From Candidatus Moranbacteria bacterium UBA2282 (GTDB taxonomy: Bacteria; Patescibacteriota; Minisyncoccia; Moranbacterales; UBA2206): a DNA stretch of 13,498 nt. The stretch's first letter is position 1, and every line of letters starts with the position of its first letter. The position numbers and the translations under genes were made by a program. A model generated the notes under the pieces. It ran no database searches and was not told the DNA's origin. It saw only the letters and a list, made by a program, of their open reading frames with translations. The stretch is taken from NCBI GenBank assembly GCA_002345745.1, contig DDWQ01000009.1, positions 1-13,498 of the forward strand, written 5' to 3'. This document shows positions 7,210 through 13,377 of this stretch, in pieces.

Positions 7210-8452
7210 GGAAAAAGAAATAAAAATAATAACCAAAAATTGGGGTCAGATAAATCCGAATCAAATTGCGGATTATATTGCCGTGGGTGGCTATATATCT
7301 TTAGAAAAATTCATCAAAGAAATGACACCTGCTTTGGCTTTGGAGGAAATTAAACTTTCTGGCTTATGTGGTCGTGGCGGGGCGGGGTTTCCGACGGGAA
7401 TGAAATTAGAATCGGTGCAAAAGGAAAAAAGTAAAGAAAAATATTTTATTTGCAATTTAGACGAGTCAGAACCGGGAACCTACAAAGACCGCTCGATTGT
7501 GGACTGCGACCCGCATATGTTACTAGAAGGAATTATTATTGAAGCTTTGATTGTGGGTGCGTGCAAGGCCTTTATCTATGTTAATGGTAATTATCAAAAA
7601 CAAATTGCAATCTTGGAGCGAGTGGTAGGGCAGGCACAGGAGAAAAATTTCCTTGGTGAAAAAATTCTGGGTTCGAAATATAATTTAGAAATTGAAATTT
7701 TTGTTGGCGCGGGAGCTTATATCTGCGGAGAGGAAACTGCTCTCATTAATTCCATTGAAGGCAATCGTGGCGAACCAAAGTTGCGACCACCTTTTCCCAC
7801 GCAAGTTGGACTTTTCGGCAAGCCAACGGCCGTGAACAATGCTGAAACAATTGCGAACATTCCTTGGATAATTGCTCGGGGTGGAAAAAAATATGCAACC
7901 ATCGGCTCAAAAAAATCTCCAGGTACAAAACTTTTTATTATAAACGGCTCTGTAAAAAATCCAGCGGTGTTTGAAGCACCATTAGGCACAAAACTTTCTA
8001 CATTGATTGACGAATACGCTGGTGGAGTACAAAAGGGCAAAGAATTTTGGTTTGCACAAGTTGGTGGTTCCTCTGGTCGATTGGTATTGAAAAAAGATTT
8101 GAATATGAAATTAGAATATGATCGGGAAGCGAAAGTTTCTTTGGGATCAGGTGCAATTTTAGTGATAGATAAAACAGTGGACATTCACGAATTGCTATTG
8201 TCTTGGATGAGTTTTTTCCGTCGCGAATCTTGTGGCAAGTGCGTGCCGTGTCGTGAAGGCACCTTTCGTCTTTGGGAAATTGCCAAACGTTTGCAAGATG
8301 GTGAGATTTCCGAGCGTGATGTGATTGCCATCAAAGACATTCTGTGGACGCTTAATAATACAACCTTTTGTCCACTCGGAAAATTTGCCGCCACCGCTTT
8401 CGGCGACGCCATAAATAATTTTCAAAAGGAGATTTATCGATTGTCTAAATAA
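7208..8452 (+). CDS. hydB: NuoF-like flavoprotein subunit (HydB) of NAD-linked [FeFe]-hydrogenase
   Basis: This subunit oxidises or reduces NAD(P)(H) with FMN and relays electrons through iron-sulfur clusters. In its 414 residues the NAD-binding loop GRGGAGFPTG (55-64), the acidic block NLDESEPGTYKDR (83-95) and the FMN-site motif GAGAYICGEETAL (167-179) are all present. The [4Fe-4S] cluster is bound by C342, C345 and C348 (SCGKCVPC) and C388 (FCPLG). It is a minimal NuoF: it lacks the N-terminal thioredoxin-like and C-terminal ferredoxin extensions of Thermotoga-type HydB. The only usable start is GTG at 7208, because a stop lies three codons upstream and the next ATG would cut off conserved N-terminal sequence. 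That GTG sits at the edge of the 20-nt inverted repeat. HydA follows after 43 nt. Confidence 0.92.
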   Translation: MEKEIKIITKNWGQINPNQIADYIAVGGYISLEKFIKEMTPALALEEIKLSGLCGRGGAGFPTGMKLESVQKEKSKEKYFICNLDESEPGTYKDRSIVDCDPHMLLEGIIIEALIVGACKAFIYVNGNYQKQIAILERVVGQAQEKNFLGEKILGSKYNLEIEIFVGAGAYICGEETALINSIEGNRGEPKLRPPFPTQVGLFGKPTAVNNAETIANIPWIIARGGKKYATIGSKKSPGTKLFIINGSVKNPAVFEAPLGTKLSTLIDEYAGGVQKGKEFWFAQVGGSSGRLVLKKDLNMKLEYDREAKVSLGSGAILVIDKTVDIHELLLSWMSFFRRESCGKCVPCREGTFRLWEIAKRLQDGEISERDVIAIKDILWTLNNTTFCPLGKFAATAFGDAINNFQKEIYRLSK

Positions 8453-8495
8453 TTTTAATTTTCTCAGAATTTAATTCAAGCCACAAATTTATATT

Positions 8496-9989
8496 ATGAA
8501 TATAAAAATAAACAAAAAAGAATACGCAGCGAAAGATGGAGAAACAATCTTTGTTGCTTGTCTGCGAAATGGCATAAAAATCCCAACTTTGTGTGGGACT
8601 AAAAACTCACATGAAGGGGTGTGTCGGATTTGCGTGGTGGAAAACAATGGTCGACTGATTACTTCTTGTAATACGAAAATTTCTGAAGGAATGGAAATTG
8701 TGACGGAAAGCGAGAATATTTCCAAGGCACGCAGAATTAATTTGGAATTGTTGTGGGCAGATCATGCGGGAAAATGTGTGACTTGCAAAAAGAATCAGAA
8801 ATGCGAATTGCAAAATCTGGCGACGGAACAGAAAATCGAAAACTTTCATTTTATTCCGAGAAAAGAAGAACTAACTGATAGAGAAAATCTAGATCTTCTA
8901 AAAGACAATCGAACTCGGGTGGTGGTGGATGAAGGCAATGCGTGCATTTCGCGCACGACAGAATTGTGTGTGGAGTGCCGGCGTTGTATTAATGTGTGTC
9001 CGACTAAAGAATTATCCTTTAATCACCGAGCTGGGGATGTAGTAGTTGGAACACCATATGAAAAACCGCTAGATTGTATTTTTTGCGGACAGTGCGTGAA
9101 AGATTGTCCGACGGGTGCTTTGACTGATAAAAATGATTTATTAGAAATCATTGGACAGCTAAATGATTTGAAAAAGATGGCTGTGGCTTTGATTGATCCC
9201 GCAATTATGGACAGTGTTGCTTTTGAACAAGAAGAAATAACTTCACAAAGAAAACTTATTGCAACCTTGCAATCTTTGGGATTTGAAAAAGTTTTTGATC
9301 TCGGTTTTGGTATGGAACTGGCACTGGAAAAAATGACGCAAGTTGTAAAAAACAGCACAAAAAATAATTTGATGCTCAGTCATTGCCCGTCGTTTAATTT
9401 ATTCATTGAAAAATATTATCCGCAGTTTAGGAAAAATATCATAGATGTGACTCATCCAGATGAATTAATGGCAGAATTTATTAAGACGGAATATGCCAAG
9501 AAAGAAAAAATAAATCCTGAGGATTTGATGGTGGTTTCAATTTCCTCTTGTGTGGCGAAGAAAACCCCAGTCAAATCCAGCTCGCCCAGTGAAATCTCAA
9601 AGGGAGGCGAAGCCTATTTCACGGGGCAAGCTGGTTCGCCTATGGCGAAATTTGACGGGGTAAAAAATCTTGATTATGTCATAACTGTTAGAGAATTGGG
9701 ATGGATAATCAGGCAACAGAAGATAAAATTTGAAGATATCGGAAATGCTGATTTTAATTCTGGCTTGGCTGTGAAAAATGAAAAAATAAAAGACATCATC
9801 AAAGCTGGAAAAACAGCGGAAATGATTGCTGAGAAATTGAAAGTTAAATACATTGTGGCGGACGGCGTGCCGCAAATAAAAAACATTTTGCGTGATTTGG
9901 ACAAGGGACGCGTTGAAACTAAAATTATTGAAGCTATGGTTTGTGATGGCGGTTGTGTGAATGGAGGAGGACAAGCGAGGCAAATTTAA
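8496..9989 (+). CDS. hydA: [FeFe]-hydrogenase catalytic subunit (HydA) with NuoG-like ferredoxin domains
   Basis: This 497-residue subunit reduces protons or oxidises H2. An N-terminal [2Fe-2S] ferredoxin domain has C33, C43, C46 and C58. Next comes the His-Cys3 [4Fe-4S] site H90, C94, C97, C103. Two [4Fe-4S] ferredoxin motifs follow (C158, C161, C164, C168 and C194, C197, C200, C204). The H-cluster domain retains its four cysteine ligands: C297 in LSHCPSF, C352 in SSCVAKK, and C483 and C487 in EAMVCDGGCVNGGGQ. It departs from the consensus TSCCPxW and MPCxxKxxE: the proton-relay Cys is His296, MP is SS, and the Glu after the Lys is replaced by Pro358. Activity as a normal hydrogenase is therefore probable but not certain. 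The HydE, HydF and HydG maturases are not in the window. Confidence 0.9.
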   Translation: MNIKINKKEYAAKDGETIFVACLRNGIKIPTLCGTKNSHEGVCRICVVENNGRLITSCNTKISEGMEIVTESENISKARRINLELLWADHAGKCVTCKKNQKCELQNLATEQKIENFHFIPRKEELTDRENLDLLKDNRTRVVVDEGNACISRTTELCVECRRCINVCPTKELSFNHRAGDVVVGTPYEKPLDCIFCGQCVKDCPTGALTDKNDLLEIIGQLNDLKKMAVALIDPAIMDSVAFEQEEITSQRKLIATLQSLGFEKVFDLGFGMELALEKMTQVVKNSTKNNLMLSHCPSFNLFIEKYYPQFRKNIIDVTHPDELMAEFIKTEYAKKEKINPEDLMVVSISSCVAKKTPVKSSSPSEISKGGEAYFTGQAGSPMAKFDGVKNLDYVITVRELGWIIRQQKIKFEDIGNADFNSGLAVKNEKIKDIIKAGKTAEMIAEKLKVKYIVADGVPQIKNILRDLDKGRVETKIIEAMVCDGGCVNGGGQARQI

Positions 9990-10105
9990 AAATCTAAATT
10001 TCAAATTTCAAATGAAATCATAATGATTAAATTTTAAAAATTTGTTAATTTAGTAATTTAAAATTGATTTCAAATTTATAATTTAAAATTTAAAATTATT
10101 ATAGT
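9990..10105. repeat. Nearly pure A/T spacer with repeated ATTTCAAAT words
   Basis: The 116 nt between hydA and hypC are almost entirely A and T. They contain the word ATTTCAAAT several times in slightly varied form, plus AATTTAAAATTT palindromic runs. No promoter, terminator or ORF can be singled out in such low-complexity sequence. It may mark a break between hydA and hypC transcription. Confidence 0.5.
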
Positions 10106-10312
10106 ATGTGTCTAGCAATTCCAGGAAAAATTTTGAAAATTAAAGACCAAATCGCTGAGGTGGATTTTGATGGCATCGTGAAAGACATCAACATCGCAAT
10201 GGTTGATGTGAAAATTGGCGACTTCGTTATGGTGCATGCCGGTTTTGCTATTGAAAAAATGGAACTGGAGCAGGTGGATTATATTCACTCGGTTATCAAG
10301 AAGAAAAAGTGA
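10106..10312 (+). CDS. hypC: HypC/HupF-family hydrogenase maturation chaperone
   Basis: HypC is the small OB-fold chaperone that, with HypD, carries the Fe(CN)2CO unit during assembly of [NiFe]-hydrogenases. The 68-residue protein begins with the invariant MCLAIPGKI, including the essential Cys2, and has the GDFVMVHAGFAIEKM block (43-57) typical of the family. It ends in a Lys-rich tail and stops with TGA. Its position directly after an [FeFe]-hydrogenase is odd, because [FeFe] enzymes use HydEFG and not Hyp proteins. The genome may also encode a [NiFe]-hydrogenase elsewhere. No other hyp gene lies in the window. Family assignment is secure; its client is unknown. Confidence 0.93.
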   Translation: MCLAIPGKILKIKDQIAEVDFDGIVKDINIAMVDVKIGDFVMVHAGFAIEKMELEQVDYIHSVIKKKK

Positions 10313-10385
10313 AAAAAATAATTAAGGAAATTCAAGAACGTCATCTTAGTTTCTGAGATAGGTTGAATGTCAGAGGGAGTTTATG

Positions 10386-10422
10386 ATATTACATTGACAA
10401 TGTAATATTATTAGTGTAATAT
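10386..10422 (+). promoter_or_regulatory. Near-consensus promoter with a palindrome centred on its -35 box, upstream of the ATPase
   Basis: TTGACA at 10394-10399 and TAATAT at 10417-10422 are separated by 17 nt. The -35 box is the centre of a perfect 23-nt palindrome (10386-10408), with 11-nt arms ATATTACATTG/CAATGTAATAT around a single A, so a dimeric repressor could cover it. A partial second copy, TGTAATATTA, follows at the -10 region. The predicted start is about 20 nt before the ATG at 10450, leaving a very short leader without a Shine-Dalgarno site. Confidence 0.65.
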
Positions 10423-10449
10423 TATATTGTAAATATAAAGTATTGGCAT

Positions 10450-11754
10450 ATGATAAATAGAAATTTATTAAAAGAATTGATTCTATCACAAAGAAAGATT
10501 TTTTTAAACGTGGTCAATCCTATCGAACGAGAGGTTATCAGCGGATCGCTGTTTAATAAAATCAATGCCTTGAAAGAAGCAATAGTGATAACAGGCGTTA
10601 GGCGTTCTGGTAAGTCTTTTTTGATGCGTTTGATTTGGAAAAAAATCAGAACAAAAACTGGTATAAGTAAGGAAAATTTTTTGTATTTTAACTTTGAAGA
10701 TGAAAAATTGTTGAATTTTTCTGCGACTGACTTAGCTGTTTTAGTGGAATGTTTTTATGAAATCATAGAGGTTGATAAGAAAAGCAAAGTTTATTTGTTT
10801 TTTGATGAAATTCAAAATATTGCGGGGTGGGAAAAATTTATCAATCGTCTTTTGGAAGATGGGCGATATAAAATTTATATCACCGGATCTAATGCCAGGC
10901 TTTTATCAAAAGAGATTGGTACTGCTTTGACGGGTAGAAATTATCCAATTAATCTCTTTCCATTATCATTTAGTGAATTGGTGAACTATAAATTAGGCAA
11001 GATAACAGCGAGTGGGTTTTATGAAAGAGATATAAGAATAAAGATAAAAAAGATTTTTGCTGAATATTTGGAAAATGGTGGCTTTCCAGAAGTTGTCATT
11101 AACCAGTTTCGTCCTATTTTACAGGAGTATTTAAAAAATATTGTCTATCGAGATATTGTGCTTAGGCGTGGGATTAAGAGTGAAATAAATTTACGTGAAA
11201 TAGTTTCTTTTATTTCATCTAATATTGGTGTGCCACTAAGCTATCATAATATTGCTAAGATGACGGGAATAAAAAGTATAATGACGGTTAAAAATTATGT
11301 ATCATATCTACTAGATGCGTATTTGTTTTTTTCTATTCCAATGCATAGTCCTTCTTTAAAAAAACAGATATACAATCCAGATAAGTTATATTTAATAGAT
11401 GCAGGCATGTATCAGGAGGTGGCAGTTACTAGCTCGCCGAATACGGGAAGGTTATTGGAAAATATAGTTTTTCTGGAGTTAAAAAATAGAGGTAAGGAAA
11501 TTTTCTATTTTAGTGATAAAAAAGAATGTGATTTTGTAGTTATTTCTAAGCGAAAAATTGAAAGTTTAATCCAAGTAACAGATCACCTAGGTGCTGACAA
11601 TCGCCAACGAGAAATTGCTGGGCTTTTGGCTGCAATGAAGAAATATGATTTATTTGACGGATTGATTTTGACGAATGGTGATGAGGATGAGATAAGAATA
11701 GAAAATAGGGTCATACTGGTGAAGCCAATTTGGAAATGGATATTGGGACATTAA
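10450..11754 (+). CDS. AAA ATPase with C-terminal DUF4143 domain
   Basis: This 434-residue protein belongs to the widespread AAA_14/DUF4143 ATPases of unknown physiological role, often found in accessory regions. The Walker A motif GVRRSGKS is at 49-56, the Walker B strand VYLFFDEIQ at 114-122 and the sensor/arginine-finger region ITGSNARLLSKE at 144-155. The C-terminal half contains the DUF4143 features: LENGGFPEV (207-215), YRDIV (233-237) and a restriction-endonuclease-like core. In that core E337, E343, D361 and the strand LIQVT (373-377) are candidate PD-(D/E)xK residues. It has its own promoter and is not tightly coupled to hypC. Base composition is like the left part of the window. Positions 11658-11682 recur exactly at the end of the window. 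Confidence 0.9.
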   Translation: MINRNLLKELILSQRKIFLNVVNPIEREVISGSLFNKINALKEAIVITGVRRSGKSFLMRLIWKKIRTKTGISKENFLYFNFEDEKLLNFSATDLAVLVECFYEIIEVDKKSKVYLFFDEIQNIAGWEKFINRLLEDGRYKIYITGSNARLLSKEIGTALTGRNYPINLFPLSFSELVNYKLGKITASGFYERDIRIKIKKIFAEYLENGGFPEVVINQFRPILQEYLKNIVYRDIVLRRGIKSEINLREIVSFISSNIGVPLSYHNIAKMTGIKSIMTVKNYVSYLLDAYLFFSIPMHSPSLKKQIYNPDKLYLIDAGMYQEVAVTSSPNTGRLLENIVFLELKNRGKEIFYFSDKKECDFVVISKRKIESLIQVTDHLGADNRQREIAGLLAAMKKYDLFDGLILTNGDEDEIRIENRVILVKPIWKWILGH

Positions 11755-11909
11755 GTTTTATGCTAAAAAATGTACCTGATTTCTCTTATGAATTTGAATG
11801 GTGGTTTGAATATGAGGAGAAAAATAATTAGTAAGGCAGTATATTCAGTTGAGGTCGGTTAAAATTTTATATAAAAACCTTTATCCTAGCCAAAATACAT
11901 CACAACCGT

Positions 11910-11938
11910 TTGACAAAACGGCTGTTTGGGTGTATACT
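11910..11938 (+). promoter_or_regulatory. Strong sigma70 promoter of the DGR target gene
   Basis: TTGACA (11910-11915) and TATACT (11933-11938) are separated by 17 nt. A short dyad, CCGTTT (11906-11911) with AAACGG (11916-11921), overlaps the -35 box and could be an operator. The predicted start near 11945 gives a leader of roughly 87 nt before the ATG at 12032. Confidence 0.75.
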
Positions 11939-11978
11939 ACTAAATCAGTATCGAAAGTTCTTTTCAGGCAAATCTGGG

Positions 11979-11999
11979 GCTTTGGCATAGTGTCAAAGC
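11979..11999 (+). promoter_or_regulatory. Hairpin in the 5' leader of the DGR target mRNA
   Basis: Positions 11979-11987 pair with 11991-11999 (GCTTTGGCA with TGTCAAAGC, one G-U) around a TAG loop. It lies in the middle of the leader, 20 nt before an AAGGAG ribosome binding site (12019-12024) placed 7 nt from the ATG. No poly-U follows, so it is not a terminator. Its role is unknown. Confidence 0.45.
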
Positions 12000-12031
12000 A
12001 AGGGATGAGCCAATTAATAAGGAGTAGTATC

Positions 12032-12712
12032 ATGGCCAAAAGAAGCAAAAAGCAGATTGAGGCAATTGCGTCAGGAATGAGAGTTTTTGTTTCTATAATT
12101 TCCAGTCTCGTAGAACTTGTAAAAAAGTTTGGTGGGACTATGGAAAATATCTATCGTCTGGCAACGCCGGAGGGAAGCGCAACTCTCGAAAAAATTGCGC
12201 AAATCATTGTTGGTGAAGGTGAAGTGGAAAAAGTCCAGAATGATTTTCTTAATCTCATCTCTGCTGGCGAAAATCTCATTCTCGACGAGTGTGATGGTTC
12301 AGAAATTATTGCTGGCTCGGAAGATATGTTCGAGGCTGGAATTGATTCTGATCTTGTAAGCTGGGGTGCGAATGAGAAGGGTATGTCCACGAGCGAAACT
12401 TTGGTGGAGGTGTATGAGATGGCTAAGAACGCCACTTTTGCACAGATGTTCGGATCGCTGAGCGCTGATGCAAATAGGCTTTGCCTGAATCAGCACCAGA
12501 TAAAGAACTTCATCAGGAAGTATCGTAGTTGGTTGAGAACTGATGGTTATGCGACACTGTTTTTATTCAAGTCGAATAATCAGTTCTTCGTTGCGAGTGT
12601 TCGCCTCAACTCCGGTGGTCGCCTCCGTGTGGACGTCAACCGGCTCGAGTTTGACTATGTCTGGAGTGCTGAGCTTCGCTATCGCCTCGTGGTTCCGCAA
12701 CTGGCTGTTTGA
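12032..12712 (+). CDS. DGR target (variable) protein
   Basis: This 226-residue protein ends in a hypervariable domain written by a diversity-generating retroelement. The start is the ATG at 12032, supported by AAGGAG 7 nt upstream and the promoter at 11910-11938; the open frame extends further left but that part is leader. The N-terminus is basic (MAKRSKKQ) with a hydrophobic helix at about 15-30. A mainly alpha-helical, acidic middle region (40-165) resembles no family I can name. The variable repeat encodes residues 185-224. Relative to the template, residues 189, 191, 195, 199, 201, 207, 209, 212, 215, 217 and 223 differ; nine of these were Asn in the template. Constant residues include the FFVA start, NRLE, VW, AE and RLVVP. 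The classic C-type-lectin GGSW signature is not evident. The gene is clearly more GC-rich than its neighbours. No signal peptide is obvious. Confidence 0.85.
   Translation: MAKRSKKQIEAIASGMRVFVSIISSLVELVKKFGGTMENIYRLATPEGSATLEKIAQIIVGEGEVEKVQNDFLNLISAGENLILDECDGSEIIAGSEDMFEAGIDSDLVSWGANEKGMSTSETLVEVYEMAKNATFAQMFGSLSADANRLCLNQHQIKNFIRKYRSWLRTDGYATLFLFKSNNQFFVASVRLNSGGRLRVDVNRLEFDYVWSAELRYRLVVPQLAV
12584..12702 (+). repeat. DGR variable repeat (VR)
   Basis: This 119-nt segment at the 3' end of the target gene aligns without gaps to 13048-13166 (offset 464). I count 17 mismatches, all at positions that are A in the template: 7 A-to-G, 6 A-to-T and 4 A-to-C. None of the 88 non-A positions differs. 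Homology stops abruptly on both sides, and the right edge falls 7 nt before the end of the stop codon TGA. Confidence 0.95.
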
Positions 12713-12725
12713 TTTCTCTGTTCTT

Positions 12726-12762
12726 TTTGACGCTTTGTCCCTCAGACTCTTTGACGCTTTGT
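12726..12762. repeat. Two 13-nt direct repeats after the target gene
   Basis: TTTGACGCTTTGT occurs at 12726-12738 and again at 12750-12762, a period of 24 nt, just downstream of the VR. They could be remnants of duplicated 3' target sequence or a local recognition feature; no function is shown. Confidence 0.6.
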
Positions 12763-12766
12763 GCGT

Positions 12767-12795
12767 TTGGAGTTTGGGGGATTTTTTTGTATAAT
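12767..12795 (+). promoter_or_regulatory. Candidate promoter for the template-repeat RNA
   Basis: TATAAT at 12790-12795 has TTGGAG at 12767-12772, a spacing of 17 nt. It is the best promoter between the target gene and the template repeat and points towards the template. A second weaker candidate (TTGGCG at 12902-12907, TATATT at 12925-12930, also 17 nt) lies closer. Transcription from either would cover the template and end at the hairpin near 13200. Confidence 0.5.
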
Positions 12796-12796
12796 A

Positions 12797-13013
12797 AAGA
12801 TGCAATCCTGGGAATATTCTCGGCTATGCTTGCCTGCCGGTAGGCAGGGCTTCGGATCAAGGTTGTCAAAAATTACATTCGAGAGTTTCGTTGTCGGTCG
12901 ATTGGCGGATTGCGAAAGAGTGGATATATTTTTTGAAATAAAAAAATAGACAGTTGGTGCAGTGAATTGGAGAACTTGTATGTTCCAAATAAGATACAAT
13001 CCGGAGAGTATTC
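12797..13013. repeat. Imperfect 23-nt repeat pair before the template repeat
   Basis: The 23 nt at 12797-12819 and at 12991-13013 match at 19 positions (core CAATCC and TATTC). The first copy begins just after the TATAAT of the candidate promoter, the second 34 nt before the template repeat. They may be repeated start-of-transcript or processing signals, or remnants of an insertion; this is uncertain. Confidence 0.4.
12833..12848. repeat. Short GC-rich hairpin CCTGCC-GGTA-GGCAGG
   Basis: A perfect 6-bp stem with a 4-nt loop stands out in AT-rich surroundings. Very similar GC-rich hairpins recur in intergenic sequence of Patescibacteria genomes, as far as I recall. No poly-T follows, so it is not an intrinsic terminator. 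Confidence 0.5.
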
Positions 13014-13047
13014 AAAGGATGGTGGCCGGGATGATTCATTGCACGGT

Positions 13048-13166
13048 TTCTTCGTTGCGAATGTTAACCTCAACTCCGATGGACGCCTCAATGTGAACGT
13101 CAACCGGCTCGAGAATGACAATGTCTGGAATGCTGAGAATCGCAATCGCCTCGTAGTTCCGAAACT
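13048..13166 (+). repeat. DGR template repeat (TR)
   Basis: This is the invariant donor for the variable repeat at 12584-12702. It has 31 adenines, of which 17 are changed in the VR. Eleven of its codons, in the VR frame, are AAT or AAC. This is the hallmark of TRs, because A-mutagenesis of AAY codons gives many amino acids but no stop codon. The 3' end, from the TCGCC at 13146 onward, has few adenines and is the expected initiation-of-mutagenic-homing region. A terminator-like hairpin follows 10 nt later. Confidence 0.95.
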
Positions 13167-13175
13167 TATTATTTT

Positions 13176-13200
13176 CTCCTGCTTATTTGGCGGGAGTTTT
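13176..13200 (+). terminator. Intrinsic-terminator-like hairpin after the template repeat
   Basis: CTCCTGC (13176-13182) pairs with GCGGGAG (13190-13196), a 7-bp stem with one G-U and a 7-nt loop. It is followed by TTTTCTTTT on the plus strand. On the minus strand the stem is followed by A-rich sequence, so it works as a plus-strand terminator. It would end the template RNA 10 nt after the TR, or act as the hairpin often found beside DGR homing sites. Confidence 0.65.
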
Positions 13201-13308
13201 CTTTTCCACAAGACCTTTTTTCCAAGCACCAATATCCCGTCCAATTTCCTGAAGTTTTTGGGACAGCTCAATATATTTTTCATCAGGAATGAGCTTATTT
13301 TGGGTCAT
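13183..13308 (-). CDS. Small uncharacterised basic protein, convergent with the template repeat
   Basis: A 41-codon frame begins with ATG at 13308 and ends with TAA at 13183, inside the loop of the terminator-like hairpin. The predicted product is protein-like despite its size: an amphipathic helix around EKYIELSQKLQEIGRDIGAW (10-29), then a Lys-rich tail ending in TPAK. I do not recognise the family. No clear Shine-Dalgarno site or consensus promoter is seen upstream on the minus strand. It could instead be the C-terminal fragment of a larger gene. Its closeness to the TR raises the possibility of a DGR accessory protein, but it does not resemble the Avd four-helix bundle family. Confidence 0.4.
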   Translation of the reverse strand: MTQNKLIPDEKYIELSQKLQEIGRDIGAWKKGLVEKKTPAK

Positions 13309-13315
13309 ACGCAAT

Positions 13316-13344
13316 TTAGGGTTCTAGGATAAATGAGATATAAT
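13316..13344 (+). promoter_or_regulatory. Possible promoter of the terminal transposase-like ORF
   Basis: TATAAT at 13339-13344 has a weak -35 (TTAGGG, 13316-13321) at 17 nt. It reads rightward towards the ATG at 13378. The -35 resembles the TTAGGT seen at the promoter near 1123. Confidence 0.35.
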
Positions 13345-13377
13345 TAGAATTGTTAACCAATTAACACTTCTAACTAT

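Larger units (their letters stand above)
12802..13200 (+). ncRNA. Probable DGR template RNA unit
   Basis: The roughly 335 nt between the target gene and the template repeat hold no supported gene. From the promoter at 12767-12795 to the terminator-like hairpin at 13176-13196 there would be an RNA of about 400 nt carrying the template repeat near its 3' end. DGR template RNAs are known to be non-coding and to act as both primer-bearing and template RNA for the reverse transcriptase. A 121-codon open frame crosses the template but is explained by the lack of stops in the template itself. The ends are inferred. Confidence 0.4.

Noticed and set aside
7165..7353. 62-codon plus-strand frame overlapping the start of hydB
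   Set aside because: It overlaps the well-supported hydB frame and starts inside the inverted-repeat element; product is Lys/Asn-rich with no family features.
11760..11831. 23-codon ORF between the ATPase and the target promoter, rich in Glu, Phe and Trp
   Set aside because: Too short, no ribosome binding site and no recognisable similarity; could be a remnant.
11849..12031. Upstream extension of the target-gene frame to a TTG at 11849
   Set aside because: The promoter at 11910-11938 lies inside this extension, and AAGGAG is ideally placed for the ATG at 12032.
12543..12805. Overlapping frames of about 80 codons on both strands over the VR and its downstream repeats
   Set aside because: Shadows of the target gene and of the low-complexity TTTGACGC repeats.
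12967..13332. 121-codon open frame containing the template repeat
   Set aside because: The TR itself is free of stops in the VR frame, which accounts for most of the open length. The start (TTG) has no ribosome binding site, the part after the TR runs through the terminator and antisense to a better ORF, and TRs are known to be non-coding.
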